Made by a program: the position numbers and the translations under genes
Notes under the pieces: generated by a model
Database searches by the model: none
The model's input: only the letters and a program-made list of their open reading frames with translations
Told to the model about the DNA's origin: nothing
Part shown: piece by piece, positions 11,451 to 25,904 of the stretch
Numbering within the stretch: the stretch's first letter is position 1
Layout of the letters: every line of letters starts with the position of its first letter
Source of the DNA: Ochotona curzoniae
Taxonomy: Eukaryota > Chordata > Mammalia > Lagomorpha > Ochotonidae
Length of the DNA stretch: 64,000 nucleotides
Direction: 5' to 3'
Assembly (NCBI RefSeq): GCF_017591425.1
Contig: NW_024467101.1
Location: 10,242,918-10,306,917, forward strand

Positions 11451-12887
11451 CGCATCCAGATCTTAGGGAGCCCTCTGGGTCTCCCTGTCTCATCTCACCT
11501 TCCTCGGCTACTCTCAGCCCCACCAGAGCAGGCTCCCCTGGACAGGCTTCCTCCTCTTTCTCCTCCCCCTCTGCCAGCCCCGTGTGGCCGCCCCCGCCCA
11601 GCCCTGCCGCAGCCACACTGCAGAATAGTGCATGCTTTATTTATGAGATGTGTCTGAGCTGCAGGCAATATCTAGGTCCCGCGGGGACAAGGTGGAAGAT
11701 TCTGGAGCATGGGGAGAGAGGGCAGCGGAGGAGGACAGGGGGGAAAGGGACAGGCAGGGACCGATGTTAGGACACTGTTGCTGGGCAGGAACACTCATTG
11801 GGCCTACAGAGTCCAGAGAGGGGAGACTGAGGACAAAATGCAGGGAGCTGTTTGTCTTTGCCTCCCAGCCTGCCCTAGGCAAGCATCCAACAGCCCCAGT
11901 GACGATGGACCAAGGCTAATACTCTCAAACCCACCCAAGTTCCTGCACATCCAAGGTTCCTGGGCCCATTCCACGGACAAGGAAACTAAAGGTTGTGGGA
12001 GCTTTCTTTTTAAAAGAATGAAAAAAAAAAAAAGGAGCATAAGAGAAGAAGAGCTTTTCCAACTGCCGAGTCACTGCGCAAACGGCTGCCATGGCCAGGC
12101 CTGAGCCAGCAGCAGCCTGGAGCCCAGACCCAAACTGGTGCCCTGAGATGGGATGCTGCCGGCACTGCAGGTGGCAGCCTGGCTCACTGCTGGTGGCTCT
12201 TTGACAAGCTCTTCTGAAATGCGTCATCCTGGCTCATCTGGGGTGGTTATAAAGATGCCCTGCACCTAAAGAGAAGCCAAAACAGAAAAGCAGAATAGGG
12301 AAAAATGAGACCCTGGCCAAGGAACACATTTCTGTCTTCCCAATTCCTACCACCCAGTTCCACGCAGCAGCTCCCAGGGACCTGGCACACGGCTCCAGGC
12401 ACCATGGAAGCCACAGCGAAGAGAAGGTGCAGGTGTTTCCACCTCACAGGCGTCCTGTGCCTGCAAGGAGAAAAGAGCCTGGACGCACAGACACGCCACA
12501 GTGGCTGATGCCAGAGAAGGGGGCTCAGGCCCCCTCACCTCACTCTTCCTAGCCCCTGGCGCTGCCTTTGTCCCACCCCGCACCCCCAGACTGCGGACAG
12601 ACGGCGCCTCCGACGGTGTGTTTCCAGATCTCACCACTAGGTGTCAGGGCGGGGCAGGTAGCAGAAGGAAGGTGGCAAACAGGGCAGAGGGGACAGGGCA
12701 GGAGGGGACAGGGTGGTGCTGAAGCTCCAAAAAGGGACAGGGAGGGAGGCTGGGGACAGCGGTGGGGAGCCTCGGCTGGATCAGGAATGCAAATCCCAGC
12801 TAGGTTTCCCATCCTCTCTGCAAATTGGAGCCCATTCCTTCAACCCGTCCCGACCTCAGTCTTCTCATCTGAGCAAGGGGGTGGCTA

Positions 12888-12930
<43 letters not shown>

Positions 12931-14211
12931 TGTTTGTGTTGAGAAACAAGGCGATTGAACTGGAGAGGGATGTGGGAGAATTGTCCTGGTCCCTGAGGCC
13001 TGGAGCAGGCAGGCTTTGAAGTACTGGGCCCCTCCACCACCACCACCACCACCACCCTGCGGGGAGTGGCTTCCTTTTTTCAGAGTTCTTGGCAGGAAAG
13101 GGAAGGGCTGTGTCATCCTCACAGCTGCAAAGGGAGTGGGAGGGACAGGGGCAGCGGGCGAGGCCGGGCATGGGGTTGGGAGAGGCCCATGCTGCCCCTT
13201 TCCCGGGGGAGGTGGCTGGGTGAGTGGGAAGAGCGGGTGAGAGTTGACCGGGGCTGTGGGCTCTTCCTCCATCATCAATAAGCCCCAGTTCTCAGCTGCC
13301 CAAGCAGACTGTCTCTCTTTCTGGACACCAATCAGAGATGGGTACACCTACTGGCCACACTGCTGGAACCGTGGGTCTAGAGCCTTCACCAGGTTTCCAC
13401 CTGGGGACTATTGAATAAGCACCTGCTTTTGCCTGGCTTCATCCCCACACCCCGCCCCACGACGCTGGACTCCAGCAGGAGAACCCCGGAGATACTGCAG
13501 GGTTCCTACAGCATTTTCATCCCCTTTCAACAGGACAAACAGGCAAAATCAGGGGGGCAGTCTCCTGGAAGCTGCCCCTGCCTGCCACCCACCACTGCCA
13601 GGGGATCCAGGACTCACCGTCCCTGGGCTGCAGCTGCAGGTGTGGGAGTAGCTGGCGGATGGAGCCGCAGGAAGAGACTAATTGTACAGTCTTAGAAATG
13701 TCCCTTCCTTTCTCCAGGTGAAGAATCTCCCACCCACTGCCCTGGATTACCCCAGCCCCAGGCAGAGCCCTTTTTGGCCATCTTCCAGGCAAAGCAGGTA
13801 TCCCAGCAACAGAGTGGTAGTTTCTGACTGCCACTTCCTTGGGACTCCAGGCCATCGGTAATTGAAGCTCCCTGGCCTTTGGAGCTTAGAAGAATTAGTC
13901 TCCTGGCAAAATACGAAAAATAATTTCACGCTCTCTTTCCTCCCCTCCCACAATCGTCCCTGACAAATTGTCTCTTTATCACCTGTCACTCCAGCATCAC
14001 CAGGCACCTGTGGTCTTGCTGCGTGGTGGTTGCCAGACTCAGTCTTAGCTATGACAGGCTGGCTGTTCTTCCAGCTGCCATGGAAGACCCAGGAAGCTCC
14101 TGCCTTCTGCTGACTCCAGCCTGCCCCCAGGGAGCCAAGGTTTATGAGGCTGCACCCTGATGCACACCCAGGAGTGAGAGGCTTCCTTCTAAACACTCAA
14201 ATGTATCCATT
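11450..14211. other. Unassigned stretch, mostly unique
   Basis: GC-moderate sequence with a GT tract and a CCA tract. A TATAAAG at 12248 has no supporting exon signal. No gene recognised. Confidence 0.45.
12892..12928. repeat. (GT)n microsatellite
   Basis: About 18 GT units; a (CCA)7-like tract lies nearby at 13034-13055. Confidence 0.95.
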
Positions 14212-14395
14212 TGTGGCTAAAAGGGAGAGAGGGAAAGAGAGAGATCTTGGGTCTGTTGGTTTATTCCCCAAGAGCCTAAAACAGCCAGGGCTGGATCAGG
14301 CTGAAGCCAGGAACCCCAAAATTCCATTGGGGTCTCCCACATGGGTGGCACGGACCCAAGCACTTGAGCCATCATCTGCTGCCTCCTTGGATGTG
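14212..14395 (-). mobile_element. C-repeat SINE, partial
   Basis: Reverse copy from the (GA)n tract through 'ggtctcccacatggg' to 'catcatctgctgcctcc'; head missing. Confidence 0.8.
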
Positions 14396-14574
14396 TGTTT
14401 GCAAGAAGCTGCACAGAAACAAAGCAGCTGTCCCCAACCACATCTTCATGGCCACTCCACAACCTTGCCCCCTTTTATATCTCCTTTTAGGCAAGACACG
14501 CCCTCGGCAGCAGACTGCTGGTAAACCCCGTGTGCACCACATAGCTCATTAATACGCCCAAGACTGGAAATGAC

Positions 14575-14700
14575 CCACAGTGGACTGCAGGTCCTGGTAG
14601 GCTGTGTGGCTTCAGGCAAGCTGCCTGATATCTCTGAGTCTCGGAGCCTCCTGTTCCTGGTGGGTTTGAATGGGAAGATAACAGCAATAAGGAGTGACTG
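14575..14700 (+). mobile_element. MIR fragment
   Basis: 'gctgtgtggcttcaggcaagc', 'tctctgagtctcggagcctc' and 'gaatgggaagataacagcaat'. Confidence 0.7.
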
Positions 14701-14904
14701 GAAGATTTGAGTGACATCACAGGAGGTCAACATGTCACCGTCATTACTATGCAAGATAGGCCGGAGAGAGGGACTTGGCACAGAAGGTAGCCCTGCAAAG
14801 AGGCAGTCATACAAACTGTACCATCCATGCTAGAATCACTAAGAAGCTTGGGTAGGTCCTGGGCCTGGGCACGTATAATGTGCCACTCGATTTTTCATAA
14901 GTCA

Positions 14905-15010
14905 GTCTCCCATAGTAGATGCAGGTTCGAATCCCAGCTGCTCTGCTTCTGATCCAGCTCCCTGCTAACACACCTGGAGCAGAGGACGGCCCAAGTGCTT
15001 GGACCCCTGG
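14905..15010 (+). mobile_element. C-repeat SINE fragment with tRNA-like B box
   Basis: Contains a perfect pol III B box GGTTCGAATCC at 14924-14934, then body to 'gcttggacccctgg', where it meets a reverse copy. Confidence 0.75.
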
Positions 15011-15114
15011 CTTCCTGCAAGTATCTCTCACAATTGTGGTCACCCACATGTCTTCCCAAGGCCCATGGCTCACAGTGACCCGGACAGACAGAAAAAAGGG
15101 AGCCGCCATCTGCC

Positions 15115-15303
15115 TGTCTGCTTCCCAAATGACCACAGTGGCCAGAGCTGAGCGGGGAGCCAGGAGCCGTCCTCCACTGTTTTCTCAGGCCGCAAGTGGG
15201 GAGCTGGATGGGAAGTGGAGCAGCCATGACACAAACCAGTGCCCATAGAGGATGCTAATGCTGGCAGGCAGTGGGGGGATTTGGCCTATTGAACTACCAC
15301 ACC
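15115..15303 (-). mobile_element. C-repeat SINE fragment
   Basis: Reverse copy, 5' half: 'ttctcaggccgcaag', 'gggaagtggagcagcc', 'ttgaactaccacacc'. It forms an inverted pair with the fragment just before it. Confidence 0.75.
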
Positions 15304-15319
15304 ATACAATCCATTTCTT

Positions 15320-15629
15320 TTTTTTTTTTTAAGATGTATTTATTTTTTATTGGAAAGTCAGATTAACAGAGAGAAGGAGAGATAGAGAAAGATCCTCCAT
15401 CCACTGGTTCACTTCCCAAATAGCCACAAAGCCGAAGCTGACCCGATCTGAAGCCAAGAGCCAGGAGCTTCTTCTGGGTCTCCCATGTGGGTACAGGGTC
15501 CCAAAGCTTTAGGCCACAAGCAGGGAGCTGGAAGGGAAGTGAGGCAGCCAGGATTCAAACCGGCACCCATATGGGATCCTGGTGGGTGCAAGGCAAAGAC
15601 TTTAACCACTAGGTTAATGCACTAGGTCC
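15320..15629 (-). mobile_element. Full-length C-repeat SINE with visible target duplication
   Basis: Reverse young-type copy bounded by 14-bp direct repeats acaatccatttctt (15306-15319) and acaatccgtttctt (15630-15643), one mismatch. This shows a recent insertion by target-primed reverse transcription. Confidence 0.93.
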
Positions 15630-16099
15630 ACAATCCGTTTCTTAAAGGCTTTTAGGAAAGTAATTCATACTATGATGTGAATGGCTATTGCTGGCATAAC
15701 CCATCTGATGTTCCATATATAAGATGCTTCATGCAGAGAGGAGGCAGGTGGCATGAGGGAGGGGAATAGCTGTTGCTTCGTCCTAAAAGGGCGACAGGTC
15801 CAAGTGCTCTGGATCCCCCAGCTGATTGTTACAATGCACTACATTGTTGCAGACTCTGAGAAGTCTTGCAGTTTCCATGCCTGTGGCACTTGAAAACCTT
15901 CTTCTCCCAGGGACTATGTAACAACAACAGCTGTGGAACATGGGGAATGTCAACCTTGACGTTCCAGGGGCTGGAATGCACGGCCCTCGGGACAGGAATT
16001 GGTTGATTTCTGTCTTGATATCCGTCAAAACTCACGAAACTGTTTTGGTGCTTGGGGGCACAGTGGGTGTCTCATAAATATTTAATGTATGAGCCGGGC

Positions 16100-16203
16100 T
16101 GGGCTCTAACTTCATCTCTGACTGTGATTTCTCACATGGTCTTGGGCAATTTCCTGTCCTTTCTTGGGTGTCATTTCCCAACATGTTACAAAGGAGATGA
16201 GAT
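16100..16203 (+). mobile_element. MIR fragment
   Basis: 'ctaacttcatctctgactgtg', 'catggtcttgggcaatttcc', 'acaaaggagatgagatgg'. Confidence 0.6.
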
Positions 16204-16204
16204 G

Positions 16205-16370
16205 GGGGTGGGTTCAGCGACTGCTTGGGACACCAGCCTCCCATGGTGGAGTGCCAGGTTCTAATCCTGGGCTCCTCTGCTTCCCATCCAGCTCCTGTTC
16301 AGGTACCTGGGACAGCAAAAGATAACACTCACATGGGAGCCTTAGCTGCTGCAGTCAGATGAATACATAT
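16205..16370 (+). mobile_element. C-repeat SINE, diverged 5' part
   Basis: 'tggagtgccaggttctaatcc' and 'tcccatccagctcctg' are recognisable; the 3' part is lost. Confidence 0.6.
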
Positions 16371-16387
16371 ATGCACACATATATGCA

Positions 16388-16430
16388 CAGTTTTTTTTAA
16401 ATATTCATTTATTTTTATTTGAGAGACAGC
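16388..16430 (-). mobile_element. C-repeat SINE tail remnant
   Basis: Only 'tttttaaatattcatttatttttatttgagag'-type tail complement is left. Confidence 0.4.
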
Positions 16431-17235
16431 ATTATAGGCTGATGGGTGGGGAGAATAGACTGCTCAGGGCTAACAAGGGAAGCACAGACATTCAAAGTGA
16501 GAGAGGAGAGAGAAGGCTGTTCCCACCAGTGCATTCATTAGCTGGTGGGGAGGGTGGTAGTCATGGGCTTTTGGTGGATTTATAGAGCTCCCCTAGGGCT
16601 TTCTGATGGGAGCAGAGTGAAAGGGAAAGGTGAAATATGGGTTATCCCAAAGGTTGGGTCTGAGCCATCTAGAAAGCAGAAGCTTCAGCTTAGAATGGAC
16701 TCAGATATAAGTGGAGGAGAGACACATGAAGGTGTTGGACAGGCAGGTGGATATTTTGGGGGTGGAGCTCAGAAGGGAAGTCCGGGCACTTTTCCTGCCC
16801 TCTGTTCCACTCCTATTGCCTCCTTGGGCCTCCCTGACTCCCCATTCCCTGCTCTGGCTTTCCCAGCACCCATGTCCTTGACCATCCTGTTGCCCCCGCG
16901 CCTGGTGAACTGCTGCAAGTGAGCTGTGTGAGCGTGCGATCAACAGGATGAGACAATGAGGAGTTAAAGATGCTGCCCAACACCACCCACCCGCTTCCTC
17001 AGCTAGATAAGGCTATCTCATCCCGCAGACTGTGGACACGCAGGGCCCGCCCCTTCCTGCTGCAAGCTGACTGCGAGGAAACAGAGGAGGATGGACCAAG
17101 AGCGTCCGGAAAAAAGACCCATGGAGCTCGTTAAGAGAGAATCAGAAACGCTACACAATACAGAGCCAGGAGAGAATCTAGAGGGGAGGGGTGGAGGGAA
17201 AGAGTCATGGTCATTTAGACTGTCAACAGCATGGG

Positions 17236-17563
17236 CCTCTCTCTCTCTCTTTTTTGCAAAGTCAGATATACAGAGAGGAGGAGAGATAGAGAGGAAGATC
17301 TTCCTTCCATAACTCACTCCCCAAATGACCACAACAGCTGGTACCGTGCTGTGCCGATCTGAAGCCCAAAGCCAGGAACCTCCTCCAGGTCTCCCACCTG
17401 GGACAGGGTCCCAAGGCTTTGGGCCATCCTCAACTACCTTCCCAGGCCTCAAAGAGGGAGCTGGATGGGAAGTGGGGCTGCCGGGACCAGAACCAGCACC
17501 GCTATCGGATCCCGGCACGTTCAAGGCGAGTACTTTAGTTGCTAGGCCACCCCGCTGGGCCCC
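17236..17563 (-). mobile_element. Full-length young pika-type C-repeat SINE
   Basis: Reverse copy ending 'gctaggccaccccgctgggcccc', the complement of the intact head. Located between CRYBA4's 3' flank and the L1 fragment. Confidence 0.92.
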
Positions 17564-17589
17564 TCAATTCATTTCAGAAGACAGACATC

Positions 17590-18060
17590 TCCTCTGATGC
17601 TGTGGGCTGGACTATCAATAGCTGTAAAATATATAGAAGATTTCAAGGCATTTGGAATTTATCTAACACACCTTTATATCACTCAGGGATCGGAAGAAAA
17701 AGTTGTAGGAGAAGTCAGAAACTTCTGGAAATGATAATGAAGATACATCAAGTCAAAATTTGTCAGATGCAGCTAAAGCTGTGCTTGGAGGAAAATTTGT
17801 AGCTGTATGTGTCTAGTTTGGGGAATAAGAGAGGGTGCAGGAGAGAGAGAATTCTAGAATTAATGACCCCAGAGTCTGCTTTAAAAAGCTAGAAAACTAA
17901 GAATAAACTAAATGTGAAGTAAAGAGAAGGAAATATGAAAGTTAAAAGGAAAAAAAATTGGAAATAAAATACAAATGGTAGAGAAGAAAAAAGTATACCG
18001 TTAAAAACAGATTCTTGGAAAAGATGATGAAGAAACCCCCTCCCCACCAAAAAAGCACAA
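17590..18060 (+). mobile_element. L1 LINE ORF2 fragment
   Basis: A-rich sense strand. One frame reads E-D-T-S-S-Q-N-L-S-D-A-A-K-A-V-L, the L1 ORF2 segment usually seen as '..QNLWDTAKAVLRGKF'. It continues through an A-rich, Lys-coding stretch and breaks off about 20 bp before the CRYBA4 poly(A) signal. It is decayed, with stops. Confidence 0.75.
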
Positions 18061-18081
18061 CTAATAGTAGACCATCTTGTC

Positions 18082-18087
18082 TTTATT
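18082..18087 (-). promoter_or_regulatory. CRYBA4: CRYBA4 poly(A) signal
   Basis: AATAAA on the minus strand (tttatt on plus), 136-141 nt past the stop codon. Cleavage is expected around 18060-18070. Confidence 0.85.
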
Positions 18088-18222
18088 AGTGTTCTGTGCT
18101 GACTGTGCTTGGACCAGCTCACCAGGGAGAGGTGCTGAGTTCACGCAGGGGACCAGCGGAGAGGCCAGATCAGGGAGCTGCTGGACTCCAGCCCAGCAAG
18201 CACACACCTCCTCCACCTCCGC

Positions 18223-22490
<4,268 letters not shown>

Positions 22491-22949
22491 TCACCTCCTG
22501 CCCTCTCTCTTCTCCTTGATGCAAAGGGCTGGATTGCAGGTGGGGACCAGCTGTGACCAGGCCAGGGGACTAACCCTTTGCCACCTGGCCTGTCATTATC
22601 TCCCAAATTCCTCATTCCCAGTACTCTTGACCCTGAACACAGCTCTGGTTACCATGGGAAAACTTGTTCTGCACCTGCCACTGGTGGCTGCATTACTCCA
22701 GCGAATGCCAAGTGCCCCAGGTCAAGGGTGGCTTTTACAGGCAACACTGAATCCCACAAGGACCCTGAGGAACCCCAAGGGTCACCTCGCTTGGCAATGA
22801 GGGTAACAGGTGCCAATCTGGCTCTATGAAGCCTGCAAGCCTTTGGTGAAGATGGAAGCTGACGTTCAAGATGCCCTGAACTCCCCGCACCTTCCCGGAT
22901 GCTCACTTCAAGCCTTCACCTCCCCCTCTTCTCCAAAGCTGGGACTTAC

Positions 22950-22974
22950 CGAGATGGGCCCAGAGAACATGTCA
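22950..22974 (-). other. CRYBA4: CRYBA4 exon 1, non-coding (start estimated)
   Basis: A strong donor CTCG|gtaagt on the minus strand puts the exon end at 22950. The transcription start is inferred at about 22970-22975, roughly 30 bp below the TATA box, which makes the exon about 25 nt. A tiny untranslated exon 1 fits the known CRYBA4 gene plan. The 5' end is an estimate. Confidence 0.7.
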
Positions 22975-22998
22975 GAACGGCGACCCACAGAGGTCAGG

Positions 22999-23006
22999 CT
23001 CTTATA
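22999..23006 (-). promoter_or_regulatory. CRYBA4: CRYBA4 TATA box
   Basis: Minus-strand TATAAGAG lies about 30 bp upstream of the predicted start and about 50 bp upstream of the exon 1 donor. Crystallin promoters typically have TATA boxes. Confidence 0.75.
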
Positions 23007-23041
23007 GGCAGGGAGAGGAGAAGGGCCCCTGGGAGACAAAG

Positions 23042-23054
23042 TCCCGACTCAGCA
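23042..23054 (-). promoter_or_regulatory. MARE-like (Maf) site upstream of CRYBA4
   Basis: Minus-strand TGCTGAGTCGGGA matches the T-MARE consensus TGCTGA(C/G)TCAGCA at 11 of 13 positions. It lies 35 bp upstream of the TATA box. Large Maf factors activate many crystallin promoters through such sites; binding here is inferred. Confidence 0.55.
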
Positions 23055-23498
23055 AGTGAGCTGCAGACACAAAAGGCAGTCCTGGCAGAAACCCAGGGCA
23101 GAGGCGTCAGCAGCTCTGGCTTTAGCCACAGAGACAGCCAGAGGTGGCAAGTCTGCCTTAGTCAGCGCCATGAGGCTTCTCATTCCAGCAAGGTGGCATG
23201 CAGCAGATGGAGTGTCCTCCTTGTTGTACGACCCTGGGCAGGTCATCCCCACCCCACCCTTAGTCTCCTTCCTGGAAAAAAAAAAAACAGAACATCTTGT
23301 TATTTGCTTTGAAACACATGCCCACTATGGAGTATTTATGAATAAGATTCAGCAATTATCTGCTCCTTGTCCCTTTCTTGTCCAGTTGTTCAGCTGGAGC
23401 AACTAAGGTGGGCTGCATGGAGAAGGTGGCATTTAAAACAGGCTCTGAAGGGTAGAGAGATTTGTATAGAGATGTAAACAGTGGTAGGCCAAGCAAAT

Positions 23499-23500
<2 letters not shown>

Positions 23501-23539
<39 letters not shown>
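23501..23539. repeat. (GT)n microsatellite between crystallin promoters
   Basis: About 19 GT units, 0.5 kb upstream of the CRYBA4 start. Confidence 0.96.
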
Positions 23540-23541
<2 letters not shown>

Positions 23542-23984
23542 GGGGCAGTGAGAACATGAAAATGCTGGCAGCCCAGTCAGGCAGAAGCAAGACAAGAGAT
23601 GTGGGCTGTGCCAGGGCCTGCAGGTGGTGGAGCCACGAGGTAGTGGGCACATCAAGGAGCCGCTGGGTATAAATGCATATTACGAACTGTGGTGTAACTG
23701 CCAGGTAGCCACAGCTTGGGAAATCCACCATGAGCAGCCTCTCCCAGCACCTGTCCCTCCGTCTGGTCTGCGAGGCACAGTTCCAAGCTTAGGAAAAAGC
23801 CTGGCCAGGAGCCAGGGATCTTGCGGGGATACCAGCCCTTCCTGGGTGACCTGGAGGATAGCCGAGTTCCACATGGGACTCACAGGAACCAGTCTGCTCT
23901 CAGGACGGCTCTGTGATGCTCTCTCTGGACAGGACAGGGACCAGGAGTCTGAAGTTTTCCCAGCCAGCATCCTGGCTTTGGATC

Positions 23985-24062
23985 CTGCTTGGTAACTTCA
24001 AGTGTGTACCTTCATCGCTATGAGCCTCAGTTGGCTTGTTTGTAAAATGGGCACAGCATAGC
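23985..24062 (+). mobile_element. MIR fragment in the divergent intergenic region
   Basis: 'gagcctcagttggcttgtttg' and 'taaaatgggcacagcata'. Confidence 0.65.
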
Positions 24063-24094
24063 AAATAGTGTGGGTCCAATCCAATGGATGGAAG

Positions 24095-24205
24095 ATCTCT
24101 CTTTTCTCTCTCCATCTATTGGTTCACTCTCCGATGGCCGAGGATGGACCAGGCTGAAGGCAGGAGCTTCATCCAGTTTCCCACGTTAGAGGGTAGGGGT
24201 TCAAG
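24095..24205 (-). mobile_element. C-repeat SINE fragment between the crystallin promoters
   Basis: 'atctattggttcactctccgatgg' through 'gaccaggctgaaggcaggagc' is a reverse partial copy. Confidence 0.7.
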
Positions 24206-24357
24206 CATGAGTGCAAGTGTTAAAAACCTGGGATTCCCAATTCCTGCTTGACGGATGCGAGAAGTGGAGAGAATTCCAGAGATGCCACCCTCATAGCCGT
24301 GGGTTGCTCCAAGGGAAAATCCTCCCTAGTTTCTGGCAGACAGCCCATCGCCGGCGG

Positions 24358-24390
24358 CGGGGGGGGGGGGGGGGGGCGGGGGGGGGGGGA
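24358..24390 (+). repeat. Poly(G) tract between crystallin promoters
   Basis: About 30 G with a single C interruption; quadruplex-prone and error-prone in sequencing. Confidence 0.9.
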
Positions 24391-24897
24391 CAGTGAGCTG
24401 CCCCCACTGACAGCCTGGCCTTGAAGTATAAGCCTGTGGGTGGCCCACACCGCAGGCACCCTGGCCCCATTCCAGCAGTTCCAGCAGGTTCCTGACACCT
24501 CTACCCCCAAGCCAGCCTTGGCCCAAGATGAAAGACGGAAGGGGAGGCTGGGAGAGGCTGGATGGAGCAGCAAAGGCGAGACTGGCCCTGGGCCAGGGAG
24601 ATGCAGGAAGTGGACTCCCTGAGGGGCCCAGACCCCCAACAAAGAGGCAAGAGCTGGTAAGAATGTTCTTCCCACCTGCCTGGAATTGGTGGGCCCAGGC
24701 GGGCAGCTCCCCTGGGTCCCTCGAGCTGTTGAAGGCAGCTATTCCAACAGGGCCTCAGTCTCCCCAGGGGTGAAGTCAGGGGGCTAGACTGGATGCCCGT
24801 GACCTCTCGGCCAGTGTTCCCCCCAGCCTTGGACTCCCTCTGCCAATCCTGCACCTGCTTTTGTTTATAGTCCAGCAGAGCCCTCCATGGGGACATG

Positions 24898-24931
24898 ATA
24901 TTGCTGGATATTGCTGGATATTACTGGATGC
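24898..24931. repeat. Short tandem repeat
   Basis: Three copies of an 11-bp unit like 'gatattgctgg', the last one altered. Confidence 0.85.
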
Positions 24932-25683
24932 CATATCCCACACTGGGTGCTGGAGCAGGGGATGGAGGATCAGAGGAGATGGGGTCTGGGTGAGGCTCCA
25001 AGGCCGCTATCATATTCTTGCCAAGCCCCTGAGGTCAGATAATAGGGCAGGATGGGCCCAGCATGGGCACAAGACCACAGATCTAAGTTTAGGGTGTTCA
25101 ACCCATGGGGGAGGGTGATAGGCCCAGATTCCATCTCTTTCCCTGTTCAGAAATAAGCAAGTCAGGTCAACAGCCAAGGTCAGATTGAGTAAGGATGAGA
25201 AGCACCGACCTAAACCAGCATGCCTCTGCCGTCCCCGAACCGTGTGCCACAGTTTGCCTCATTTGTGAAATGCATGTGTTTCTGGAAACAGGCTGAGTTG
25301 ACCAACGCATTTGGATCTGGATTCTACCCACAGTTCAGTTCCACAAACTGACCTTGACCTCGTCTTCCCCATCTGCTGATTTTCTTGTTCTCTCAACAGC
25401 ATCTAGCAAGGACACTTAGGTCCACCTGGGAGCTGCTGCAGGTTCAGGGCCCCCCTGCACAGAATGGCCAAGCCAGAATCCAAACCTAGACCCCCACCCT
25501 GCCTCCTGGAAGTGCCCCTTTGCCCTGTGCCAAGCTGGCAGCCAGCAGAAAGGACCCCCGAACAGGGTCGGAAGGTGAGGTGGCTGCTGGCCAGGTGCCG
25601 GCTGTGTGCTCTGGGCTCACAATGGAAAGTGCTGCTGTGTGCAGTCAAGGTCAGGGCCCCAGGCCCTGCTGCCTGCCCCAGCC

Positions 25684-25696
25684 TGCTGAGCCAGCG
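25684..25696 (+). promoter_or_regulatory. MARE-like (Maf) site upstream of CRYBB1
   Basis: TGCTGAGCCAGCG matches the T-MARE consensus at 11 of 13 positions and lies 43 bp upstream of the TATA box. The beta-B1 promoter of other vertebrates is known to be driven by Maf factors through proximal elements at about this distance; use here is inferred. Confidence 0.6.
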
Positions 25697-25739
25697 CCCC
25701 CTTTGTGCCTCAGACTATAGTGCCTGGTGTCTGCCAGAC

Positions 25740-25746
25740 TATAAAA
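25740..25746 (+). promoter_or_regulatory. CRYBB1: CRYBB1 TATA box
   Basis: TATAAAA, followed about 78 bp later by the exon 1 donor. A weaker 'actatag' lies upstream at 25714-25720. Confidence 0.8.
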
Positions 25747-25770
25747 TGGGGGGTCGACCCCTAGGCACCC

Positions 25771-25824
25771 AGAGTGGCTGCCTGTCCACCTGCCTGTCCT
25801 CCAGCAGGAAGTGGCAAGTCCCAG
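25771..25824 (+). other. CRYBB1: CRYBB1 exon 1, non-coding (start estimated)
   Basis: Donor CCCAG|gtaaga fixes the exon end at 25824. The start is inferred about 30 bp below the TATA box, giving an exon of about 54 nt with no ATG. Intron 1 would be about 1.64 kb. An untranslated first exon is part of the known CRYBB1 structure; the exact start is a guess. Confidence 0.72.
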
Positions 25825-25904
25825 GTAAGAGTTTACTGAGCTGCTGCTCCCGCAGCTGCTGCCCAGAGCTGAGGGGGAGGAGGGGGATGCAGAGGGGAAC
25901 TGGA

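Larger units (their letters stand above)
23055..25683. other. Divergent intergenic region between CRYBA4 and CRYBB1
   Basis: About 2.6 kb separate the two proximal promoters. Contents: a MIR-like stretch near 23.2 kb, a (GT)n tract at 23501-23539, a MIR at about 23985-24060, a C-repeat fragment at 24095-24200, a long G run at 24358-24390 and a short tandem repeat at 24898-24931. The interval 24950-25680 is unique-looking and contains no open frame that I can support. Any shared lens enhancer would be expected here or in the first introns, but I cannot point to one. Confidence 0.6.

Noticed and set aside
12248..12254. TATAAAG as a promoter of an unknown gene
   Set aside because: No exon with a convincing donor or coding sequence follows on the plus strand.
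14924..14934. tRNA gene suggested by a perfect B box
   Set aside because: It is the internal pol III promoter of a C-repeat SINE; no cloverleaf can be drawn around it. The same applies to the B box at 63315-63325.
22648..22661. X-box-like GTTACCATGGGAAA in CRYBA4 intron 1
   Set aside because: The second half-site fails the consensus (GGGAAA instead of GGYAAC), so it is probably chance.
25714..25720. Alternative CRYBB1 TATA ('actatag')
   Set aside because: Weaker match and too far from the exon 1 donor to suit a short exon; TATAAAA at 25740 is better.
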